Of a stretch of DNA of 64,000 bases, positions 9,468 to 16,211 are shown one piece after another. The position numbers were made by a program, and so were the translations under genes. The stretch covers positions 2,621,501-2,685,500 of the forward strand of contig NZ_CP116808.1 in assembly GCF_028464065.1 (NCBI RefSeq), written 5' to 3'. The stretch comes from Saprospira sp. CCB-QB6 (GTDB lineage Bacteria > Bacteroidota > Bacteroidia > Chitinophagales > Saprospiraceae). Numbering within the stretch: the stretch's first letter is position 1; every line of letters starts with the position of its first letter. The notes under the pieces are model-generated. The model worked only from the letters and a program-made list of their open reading frames with translations. It had not been told where the DNA came from and ran no database searches.

Positions 9468-9515
9468 CCTCCTGAAATCCTGACCGCAGGAACCTAAAAA
9501 AGCGTCTATTTTAGT

Positions 9516-10646
9516 ATGATCACTAATAATAATATAAAGAAAGCCGCCTATATGATTGGGTTGATAGGCTTTTCCTTGGGGAGTCAGCCTCTTTTGGCTC
9601 AGAAGGCCAAGGTAAAATCTCTGGAATTCCAGCAGAGAGAGATGAAAGAGGAGATACAGATGGATAGTCTATTGACGACCAAGAGAGAGCTCAAGGAGTA
9701 TGATGAGCAGGGGCGTTTGATTATGCAGAAGATCTTTGTAGCCAATCCGATAGGGCAATTGACTCCACAGAAAGAGATCAAGAAAACCTTTGATGGTCGT
9801 ATTCTGAGAATACAGGAAGAGACCGAGTATGATGAGATGGGGGATCCGCTCAAGATGGAGCAGAGTCATTATAATGATGACAAGGATGTGGTGAAATTGG
9901 AGTACATTGATTATCTCAAGGCGCCAGATGTTCGTTACTCCAAGGAGTATGCCTATGATGAATATGGTTTGTTGGATAAGACGGAACTTAGAGATCCCAA
10001 TGGCAAAAAAGTGGGGGAGGAGCGTTGGAAGTACAATGGGGATGATGAAATCATCAAATATACCAAGTGGGAGAAACTGCCTTCTGGCAAGAAGTATAAA
10101 GAGACAGAAAAGACCGAATATGATGAAAATGGATTCTTAGCTTCTTCGGAGAAGGAGATAGATGATGGGGAGGACAAGTATAAGGAGATCACTACTTTTG
10201 TTCGCAACCGGGTAGAGGAGCAGTTAAAATATAAAAATGGGGAGTTGATCAGTGAATTTGGTGGGGCTAAGAAAGGAGGTTTTGATCCTTCTAAGGCTCG
10301 GGTCATGATGACCTTTAATAATGATGGTGGCGGCCTTGGTGGTGGCGGTGGTTTTGGCGGCGGCGGTTTTGGTCGTTGGGCCAATGAAGACGAATATGAC
10401 GACAAGGGAAATAAAATCAAGACCATCCAGAAGGTAGATGATGTAGTTACACAAATTACCTTTTATAGCTATGATGAGCGCAATAACTTGGTGAGCAGTA
10501 AGAAAGTAGACTATGAGGGCGAACGGGAAACTCGAGTAGAGGAAGAGGTTCAAGAATTTGATGATAATAACAATATGCTACGTCGAGCTGTTTATGTGGA
10601 TGGACAGATCATCTCAGAAAAACGCTACAATTATCAATATCGTTAA
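9516..10646 (+). CDS. Exported YD-like repeat protein, cluster member 2 (with Gly-rich insert)
   Basis: A 376-residue paralogue of member 1, function unknown. Residues 1-29 form a signal peptide ending LLAQ. Repeats include YDEQGRLIMQ, YDEMGDPLKM, YDEYGLLDKT, YDENGFLASS, YDDKGNKIKT and YDERNNLVSS. It differs from its siblings by a glycine-rich loop near residues 270-287 (GGGLGGGGGFGGGGFG) just before the last three repeats. The last 47 bases overlap the proposed start of the next gene, so the two are probably co-transcribed. A long opposite-strand frame here is a shadow of the repeat-rich coding sequence. Confidence 0.78.
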   Translation: MITNNNIKKAAYMIGLIGFSLGSQPLLAQKAKVKSLEFQQREMKEEIQMDSLLTTKRELKEYDEQGRLIMQKIFVANPIGQLTPQKEIKKTFDGRILRIQEETEYDEMGDPLKMEQSHYNDDKDVVKLEYIDYLKAPDVRYSKEYAYDEYGLLDKTELRDPNGKKVGEERWKYNGDDEIIKYTKWEKLPSGKKYKETEKTEYDENGFLASSEKEIDDGEDKYKEITTFVRNRVEEQLKYKNGELISEFGGAKKGGFDPSKARVMMTFNNDGGGLGGGGGFGGGGFGRWANEDEYDDKGNKIKTIQKVDDVVTQITFYSYDERNNLVSSKKVDYEGERETRVEEEVQEFDDNNNMLRRAVYVDGQIISEKRYNYQYR

Positions 10647-11730
10647 ACTTCTTTTGTTATGCTGTTGCTTGGCTCCACAGCTTTGGGGGCAGGCAGCGGA
10701 TAGCATTCCGCCAATTAAAGAGAAACGCATTCTCGATTATCGCCTAAAGGACAACAAACGGCTGTTGCAGAAAAAAACTGTTTTAGAGTATAATATCTAT
10801 GGCAACTTAGTGCAGCAGAGTTTTTACAAGGGCGAACAGCTTCAGAGTGCTGAGCACTTTAAATATGATCGCTTGGGCCAGCTTGTTGGCCGCTTGCGCT
10901 ACGACTCTATGCAGGCATTAGTATGGAGTGAGGACCGACAATTAGATAAAGAAGGCCGTAAGTTAAAAGTAACTCAAACGGCTTATCGTCCGCCGGGTTT
11001 TCAGCAACAATATACCTTGTATAGCTATAATAGCAAGGGACAAATCAAGCAGGTGGAGACCTATAATACAGAAGATCAATTGGTCAGTGAGGTCAATTAT
11101 TTGTATAGCCAGTTGGGCGAGCTTTTGGGTAGTAATGCTTGGGACTTGCAGGAGGATGGCAGCAAACGCAGCTTGAGTATTTTACATGAATACAATAGAA
11201 AGGGGCAGATTCAGCGTTCGGTCAGTATTTTGCAAAATGGCAAAGATCGTTATAAAGAGGTCCGAAATTTTGAAAATTGCTTTATTATTGAATGGCAGCG
11301 GTATCAAAATGGGGTATTGTATAGCCACTTCAAACATGATAGAGAGCAAATTCGAGAGCAGGGGCCCAGTGAAATTCCTCCACCTTTGCCTTTTCAGCTT
11401 TCTCCATTAGATTATGAAGAGAGTCGGGCCGATCCACTTCAGTACACTGATTATCAGCCATTGAGAAGCATCAATACGAAGAATAATGAGGATGGTTTGC
11501 CGGTTAAAGAGGCCATTCGAGAAGGGGAGAAATTGGTAGAGGTACGCTATTTTTTTTATGATGAGTCCAAACGACTAATTCGCCGTAAAACGGTAGATAA
11601 AGTGAGTGAGGAAGTAAAAGAAGAAGAGCTCAGTTATACCAAAGAGGGCTTGCCTTTGAAGCATCGGCAGTTTCTCAATAAAAAGCTCATGCAAGAGCGT
11701 AGTTATGAATATATCTATTACCCCAACTAA
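10600..11730 (+). CDS. Exported YD-like repeat protein, cluster member 3
   Basis: A third paralogue, function unknown. I chose the Met beginning MDRSSQKNATIINIVK because it places a basic n-region before the hydrophobic core (LLLLCCCLAPQLWGQ) and gives 376 residues, the same as member 2. Starts 6 and 42 bases upstream (10594 and 10558) are also in frame. The start overlaps member 2 by 47 bases. Repeats include YDRLGQLVGR, YNSKGQIKQV, YNRKGQIQRS and YDESKRLIRR. A proline-rich linker near residues 260-275 replaces the Gly-rich loop of member 2. The start is less certain than the gene itself. Confidence 0.72.
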   Translation: MDRSSQKNATIINIVKLLLLCCCLAPQLWGQAADSIPPIKEKRILDYRLKDNKRLLQKKTVLEYNIYGNLVQQSFYKGEQLQSAEHFKYDRLGQLVGRLRYDSMQALVWSEDRQLDKEGRKLKVTQTAYRPPGFQQQYTLYSYNSKGQIKQVETYNTEDQLVSEVNYLYSQLGELLGSNAWDLQEDGSKRSLSILHEYNRKGQIQRSVSILQNGKDRYKEVRNFENCFIIEWQRYQNGVLYSHFKHDREQIREQGPSEIPPPLPFQLSPLDYEESRADPLQYTDYQPLRSINTKNNEDGLPVKEAIREGEKLVEVRYFFYDESKRLIRRKTVDKVSEEVKEEELSYTKEGLPLKHRQFLNKKLMQERSYEYIYYPN

Positions 11731-11735
11731 AAAGT

Positions 11736-11755
11736 AGTGTTAAACACTCTTTTTC
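11736..11755 (+). terminator. Weak terminator-like hairpin after member 3
   Basis: AGTGT-TAA-ACACT stem followed by CTTTTTC. The stem is only five base pairs, so termination may be partial. Confidence 0.35.
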
Positions 11756-11817
11756 TAGTATGAGTCTGTACCTTTAACCTGCCAAAATTACGATTTTCCC
11801 GCAAAACAGTTCCAGCA

Positions 11818-12951
11818 ATGAATACACTCAAAACATCTAAGTTTTCCATTTTTAGGAACCTTCGTCTGTTGACGCTAGGCAGTTTATTTATCTTTTTATT
11901 GCCTAGTTTGCTCTTGGCTCAAAAGCCACAGATCAAATTTATGCAGCAGAAGCATTATGTGCCTGCGCTAAATAAAGGTTTGGAATTACAAACTCAAACT
12001 GAAAAGTATTTTAATGAATATGGAGCGGTGACTCGAGAGGAGTATTTTAAGATGAGTTTGGATAGCAATCTGAATAGTCAGCGCAAAATTATTCATAGTT
12101 ATGATAGCCGCGGTCGCCATCAAAATAGTTTGCATTATAATGGGGACAACCTTTTAGAAAAGGAGATTAAGATTTATTGGGACCAGAAGAACAATAAGAA
12201 TAAAATTGAAGAGATCTCTTATGTAGATGGGCAGCAAGCTTCGGTAGCGATTACTTATTTGCTCACTTATGATGAGGCGGGGAATAAAGAAGTAGAGCAG
12301 TACTTTAATACTAAGGGAACTGTGACTCGCCAACGCAATTGGTTTTATAACAAGCAAGATGAGGTGATTCGTTCTTTGGAACTTGTAGAAGAACCGAATC
12401 AGCCACGTAAGGAAATCAAAACCCATTACAAAAGGGATCAGGATGGCTATTTGACGAAATCTATCACGGTAGAGAAAGTCAATGGTAAACTATTTAGAAA
12501 AGACATTCGCTACTTTGAGAATAGTTTCCTCATTCGTTGGAAGAAGTATATAGAAGGAAAGTTTATTAGTGAGTTTGTTAATGAGTATCGAGATAGTGTG
12601 CTCATTCGCCAAACAGAAAATGAGCGTTTTGATCCAGAAAAGAAGCGTAAGCGCTCTAAAAAAGAAAGTATTTGGGTAACCAACACCGAATATGATGTTT
12701 ATGGGAACATCTTGGTCCAAACTAAGAGCCGCAATGAGCAGGTGGTAAGCATTGTACAATATGCTTATGACGACTATGGCAACCGCATTAAGACCATTAA
12801 AATTAACAGAGAGACCAATGAAAAGGAGGAAGAGCGTTTGACCTATGACAAATGGGGAAATGTCTCTAGTAGAGAGTTACTTAAAAATGATCGTATTATG
12901 CATAAGGATGAATTTGTTTATGAGTATCATCCTCGAAAGCGAAAAGACTAA
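11818..12951 (+). CDS. Exported YD-like repeat protein, cluster member 4
   Basis: A 377-residue paralogue of the same unknown family. The N-terminus is basic and then hydrophobic (LRLLTLGSLFIFLLPSLLLAQ), a signal peptide of about 35 residues. Repeats include YDSRGRHQNS, YDEAGNKEVE, YDVYGNILVQ, YDDYGNRIKT and YDKWGNVSSR. The first half aligns by eye with members 2 and 3: a first strand pair, then a YFENSFLIRWKKYIEGKF segment equivalent to the FENCFIIEWQRYQNGVLY segment of member 3. An 87-base gap with a weak terminator precedes it. Confidence 0.77.
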   Translation: MNTLKTSKFSIFRNLRLLTLGSLFIFLLPSLLLAQKPQIKFMQQKHYVPALNKGLELQTQTEKYFNEYGAVTREEYFKMSLDSNLNSQRKIIHSYDSRGRHQNSLHYNGDNLLEKEIKIYWDQKNNKNKIEEISYVDGQQASVAITYLLTYDEAGNKEVEQYFNTKGTVTRQRNWFYNKQDEVIRSLELVEEPNQPRKEIKTHYKRDQDGYLTKSITVEKVNGKLFRKDIRYFENSFLIRWKKYIEGKFISEFVNEYRDSVLIRQTENERFDPEKKRKRSKKESIWVTNTEYDVYGNILVQTKSRNEQVVSIVQYAYDDYGNRIKTIKINRETNEKEEERLTYDKWGNVSSRELLKNDRIMHKDEFVYEYHPRKRKD

Positions 12952-12983
12952 GGCCTGCTGGTCCAGAAAGCGGCGCAGCGACT

Positions 12984-13105
12984 GGCTGAGGGATGGATAG
13001 CAGTGGCCGTAGGCCAGACCGAGGCGCTTTTAGCGCCGAAGGGCCGAGCGAATAGCGAGCTGCGGCACAGCCCGACCCGAAGCGTAGCGAAGGGGCAGCC
13101 CCAAA
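12984..13105 (-). repeat. Family E repeat, type A, reverse (E5)
   Basis: Starts GGCTGAGGGATGG and ends GGGGCAGCCCCAAA, between YD-like members 4 and 5. The variable module is GGCGC-TTTTA-GCGCC. The inner palindrome next to the GGGGCAGCCCC end has been replaced by CCGAAGCGTAGCGAAGG. Confidence 0.83.
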
Positions 13106-13128
13106 TTCATATCATTAAAAATCTATAG

Positions 13129-14310
13129 ATGTTTAGCCGTTTACTTTTTATTAGTTGTTGTTTGGCCTTTTCGCCCTTGCTTCAGGCCCAACTTGAGATG
13201 CGTCTTGATAGCATTAGCCAGGTGATTCAGCATAGTTATAGCTTTACGGAAGAGGGGGAGCAATTGCTGAGTATTTTGCGAGAATCGGTCTATAATGAGG
13301 CGCAGATTATGACGCGTCAGGATCGTTGGCATTATACTTATCCGAATGGAGAAAAAACGGCCAAATTGCACTACCATTATAGCTACAATCCCAAAAGTTA
13401 TATGGGGGAGTTTTACAATGAATATTTGGCTTATGAAGGAGGACCCAAACAGGCCAAAAAGAAGAAAACGACCTTTAAGAGCCATGCACATAGCGCTACG
13501 GAAAGAGAGCGTGTGCAGCAGTTTGATGCAGAAGGGAAGCTGAGCCGAGCTAGTGAAAACCGCTATGATAAAAGTGGGGAATTGGTGTATAGCAAAAGCA
13601 CGGATTATAGTTACTCGCCGCCTATGATTCATATTGATGAGGTAGAACGCAATGCTGCGGGCCAAATTATAAAATGGACGGCTACGGATAAGAGTGAGCT
13701 GGGGACTGAAAAAGTGCGCGAAATGAGTTGTAAATACCTTTTTGACAGCCTTTTGCTGGAGTCTACAGGCTATGTGTATAGCGATTGGAACCAAACGGTC
13801 AATAAGTACAATAAAAAAACGGGCGAAATTAAGAAGTCGACCATTAGCTATGGTCTGCGCCAAAGCAATGGTAAAGTGACTATCCGCCACAAAAAAGTGA
13901 GCACCTACAAAAACAATCGGCCCATTAAAAGTGTAGAATATAACTACAAGAAAAAGTTTAAGACCTCTACCTTTAGTTATAATGGCCCTGTAATGACCGA
14001 AAAAGTAGACTATAAAGACAAAAAGGAAAAGGATATTATCAAGACGGAGAAAAAGGTCTATAATGCTACGGGCAAACTCCAACTCTATGAAAGAGCCATT
14101 GATGGCGAGCCCCAATACCGAGAGCAATATAGCTATGATGCCGCCGATCGTCTATTGAAATATACGGAGACGGAATTTAGAGAAAACGGGGCCCATTCTA
14201 TTACCATTATTGAGTATAATATTGACCAAAACCCGGTCAAAAAACAGCTTTTCCAAGGCGATAAATTGCTCAAATTGGATGAATATAGCTACCTCTATCA
14301 GGAAAACTAA
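13129..14310 (+). CDS. Exported YD-like repeat protein, cluster member 5
   Basis: A 393-residue paralogue, the most diverged of the five, function unknown. Signal peptide MFSRLLFISCCLAFSPLLQA, then degenerate repeats: FDAEGKLSRA, YDKSGELVYS, YNKKTGEIKK, YNATGKLQLY and YDAADRLLKY. The middle (residues 215-305) is very rich in lysine and tyrosine. It is separated from member 4 by repeat E5. A 328-codon frame on the opposite strand runs through the whole gene but is a codon-bias shadow: the sense strand has the signal peptide and the family repeats. Confidence 0.75.
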   Translation: MFSRLLFISCCLAFSPLLQAQLEMRLDSISQVIQHSYSFTEEGEQLLSILRESVYNEAQIMTRQDRWHYTYPNGEKTAKLHYHYSYNPKSYMGEFYNEYLAYEGGPKQAKKKKTTFKSHAHSATERERVQQFDAEGKLSRASENRYDKSGELVYSKSTDYSYSPPMIHIDEVERNAAGQIIKWTATDKSELGTEKVREMSCKYLFDSLLLESTGYVYSDWNQTVNKYNKKTGEIKKSTISYGLRQSNGKVTIRHKKVSTYKNNRPIKSVEYNYKKKFKTSTFSYNGPVMTEKVDYKDKKEKDIIKTEKKVYNATGKLQLYERAIDGEPQYREQYSYDAADRLLKYTETEFRENGAHSITIIEYNIDQNPVKKQLFQGDKLLKLDEYSYLYQEN

Positions 14311-14390
14311 GCCCCAAAGAGGCCGCTATATCTAGAATTATTTATATATTGAACATAGAACCGTACACCACCATAATTTCAATTTAAGAA

Positions 14391-15653
14391 ATGAGTATTA
14401 TTGAACTAAAAGTACCCGTAATTGGGGAATCAGTTACAGAGGTTACGCTATCGGCTTGGCTCAAGGAAGATGGCGCCTATGTAGAACAAGATGAGGCCAT
14501 CTGCGAATTTGAATCAGATAAGGCCACTGTAGAAGCTCCTGCCGAAAAAGCAGGTAAACTTATTTGGGTTGCTGCCGAGGATGATGATATTCCAATCGGT
14601 GGCGTTTATGCCAAAATTGACACTAGCGTGTCTGGCGGTGCAGGTGAAAGCAGTCCTGAGGTAAAGGAAGAAGCTCCCGCCCAAGAAGAAAAAACTGAAG
14701 TAGCTGCCCCCAAAGAGGATAGCTATGCGGCTGGACATCCCGCTCCCGCTGCTCGCAAACTCATGGATGAAAATGGCCTTACTGCCGCAGATATCCAAGC
14801 TACAGGCAAAGATGGTCGCATCACTAAAGAAGATGTACTTAAGGCTATTGCCAACAAACAAGCTGCACCTAAACAAGAGGCCGCTCCCAAAAAAGAAGAG
14901 CCCAAAACTGTTGTGGCTCCTCCTGTTAGCGGAGCTGCTAACTTTAGCCGCGAACAGCGCCAAGAGAAAATGTCTCGTATGCGCCGCACCATCGCTTCTC
15001 GCTTGGTTTATGCCAAAAATGAAACGGCCATGCTCACTACCTTCAATGAGGTAGACTTGACCAATATCATGAAGTTGCGCAAAACTTACCAAGAGGATTT
15101 CGTGAAGAAATATGGCATCAAACTCGGCTTTATGTCGCTTTTTGCCAAAGCTTGTGCTAAGGTCCTTATGGAAATGCCCGATGTGAACGCTCAGCTCACA
15201 GAAGATGGCAAAAACCTCATTTATCACGATTATGCCGATATCTCTATCGCCGTATCTACGCCCACTGGCCTAGTTGTCCCTCCCGTTCACAATGTAGAGT
15301 CACTCAACTTTGCCGAGGTAGAATGGAAAATTAAGGAGCTGGCCACTAAGGCCCGCAATGGCAAATTGACTTTGGATGAAATGAGTGGTGGAACCTTTAC
15401 CATTACCAATGGTGGCGTTTTTGGCTCTATGATGAGTACCCCCATTATCAACCCACCACAGTCGGCTATTTTGGGTATGCACACCATCCAGCAACGCCCC
15501 ATGGCCGTAGACGGCGAGGTCAAAATCCGTCCCATGATGTATTTGGCCCTCTCTTATGACCACCGCGTGATCGACGGTAGCACTTCGGTAACCTTCCTCG
15601 TGAAAGTTAAAGAATTGCTCGAAGATCCTACTCGCTTGTTGCTCGATCTCTAG
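14391..15653 (+). CDS. odhB: 2-oxoglutarate dehydrogenase E2: dihydrolipoyl succinyltransferase
   Basis: The E2 core of the 2-oxoglutarate dehydrogenase complex, which transfers succinyl groups to CoA in the TCA cycle. Domains in order: a biotinyl/lipoyl domain at residues 2-77 with lipoate acceptor Lys44 in ESDKATVE; an Ala/Pro/Lys-rich linker; a peripheral subunit-binding domain around 118-152 ([18 protein letters not shown]); a second linker; and the catalytic acyltransferase domain from about 190 with HRVIDG (His391, Asp395). Length 420 is normal for SucB. The single lipoyl domain and the [12 protein letters not shown] segment favour succinyl- over acetyltransferase. The E1 gene is not adjacent; a terminator follows, so it appears monocistronic. 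Confidence 0.93.
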   Translation: MSIIELKVPVIGESVTEVTLSAWLKEDGAYVEQDEAICEFESDKATVEAPAEKAGKLIWVAAEDDDIPIGGVYAKIDTSVSGGAGESSPEVKEEAPAQEEKTEVAAPKEDSYAAGHPAPAARKLMDENGLTAADIQATGKDGRITKEDVLKAIANKQAAPKQEAAPKKEEPKTVVAPPVSGAANFSREQRQEKMSRMRRTIASRLVYAKNETAMLTTFNEVDLTNIMKLRKTYQEDFVKKYGIKLGFMSLFAKACAKVLMEMPDVNAQLTEDGKNLIYHDYADISIAVSTPTGLVVPPVHNVESLNFAEVEWKIKELATKARNGKLTLDEMSGGTFTITNGGVFGSMMSTPIINPPQSAILGMHTIQQRPMAVDGEVKIRPMMYLALSYDHRVIDGSTSVTFLVKVKELLEDPTRLLLDL

Positions 15654-15677
15654 ATCAACAAACAGATAAAAATAATC

Positions 15678-15711
15678 GACCAACCTCTTTTTAGGGGTTG
15701 GTCTTTTTTTT
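15678..15711 (+). terminator. Intrinsic terminator after odhB
   Basis: GACCAACC / GGTTGGTC stem (8 bp) with a ten-base loop, followed by a run of eight T. It begins 25 bases after the odhB stop codon. Confidence 0.88.
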
Positions 15712-15748
15712 GGCCGGGTCGATCCTCTTAATAGTCTAACTATTGCTC

Positions 15749-15880
15749 TTTTGGGGCTGCCCCGCCCTTTGGGCGGGTCGGGCTGTGTCGTGGCTCGCTA
15801 TTCGCTCGGCCCTGCGCAAAAAATGCAAAGCATTTTTGCTTGGTCTGCGGCTTCGCCGCCCCACTTTCCATCCCTCAGCC
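15749..15880 (+). repeat. Family E repeat, type A, forward (E6)
   Basis: Starts TTTTGGGGCTGCCCC and ends ATCCCTCAGCC. Variable modules are CCCGCCC-TTT-GGGCGGG and an AT-rich palindrome AAAATGC-AAA-GCATTTT, which replaces the usual GC-rich module. It opens a 558-base gene-free gap before lptD. Confidence 0.85.
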
Positions 15881-16069
15881 GCGTCGCTGCGCTCCTTTGC
15901 GGCGGCTTAGCCGCCTGCTAGACGTATATTTTCCAATATTCTATGCAAAAACTTGGGGCTTTGGCCTAAAAAGTAGGATTTTTGCGGGGCCAACGCCTTT
16001 GCCTTGGCTTACGTCTATAATTATAGGTCCAAAATAAGGGGCGCAGCCCCTTTGGCCGTAGGCCAAAAC
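15881..16069 (+). other. Gene-free spacer between two inverted family E repeats
   Basis: No credible gene. The spacer holds GGCGGCTTAGCCGCC (about 15901-15915), a 7-bp inverted pair AGACGTA (15920) / TACGTCT (16010), and two compact palindromes: GGGGC-GCA-GCCCC near 16038 and TTTGGCC-GTA-GGCCAAA near 16051. The last two look like extra family E modules next to E7. Confidence 0.5.
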
Positions 16070-16190
16070 GGCTTAGGGATGGACAGCAGTGGCCGCAGGC
16101 CAGACCCAGCCAGCTTGCTGGCGCAGGGCCGAGCGATCAGCGAGCTGCGAAACAGCCCGGCCCGCCCTTTGGGCGGGCAAGCCCCAAAAA
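16070..16190 (-). repeat. Family E repeat, type A, reverse (E7)
   Basis: Starts GGCTTAGGGATGG and ends GGGCAAGCCCCAAAAA, about 20 bases before the lptD start. Variable modules are GCCAGC-TT-GCTGGC and GCCCGCCC-TTT-GGGCGGGC. With E6 it forms an inverted pair around the spacer. Confidence 0.85.
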
Positions 16191-16211
16191 GATCAGAATA
16201 GAATAATAGCT

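Noticed and set aside
13141-14127. 328-codon frame opposite YD-like member 5
   Set aside because: A shadow caused by codon bias of Tyr/Lys-rich repeats; the sense strand has the signal peptide and family motifs.
8247-14310. YD-like cluster considered as RHS toxins or T6SS effectors
   Set aside because: Proteins are short, have Sec signal peptides, and lack RHS core cleavage motifs, C-terminal toxin tips, immunity genes or VgrG/PAAR neighbours.
14514-15227. 237-codon frame opposite odhB
   Set aside because: odhB has lipoyl, linker and catalytic motifs on the plus strand; the antisense frame shows none.
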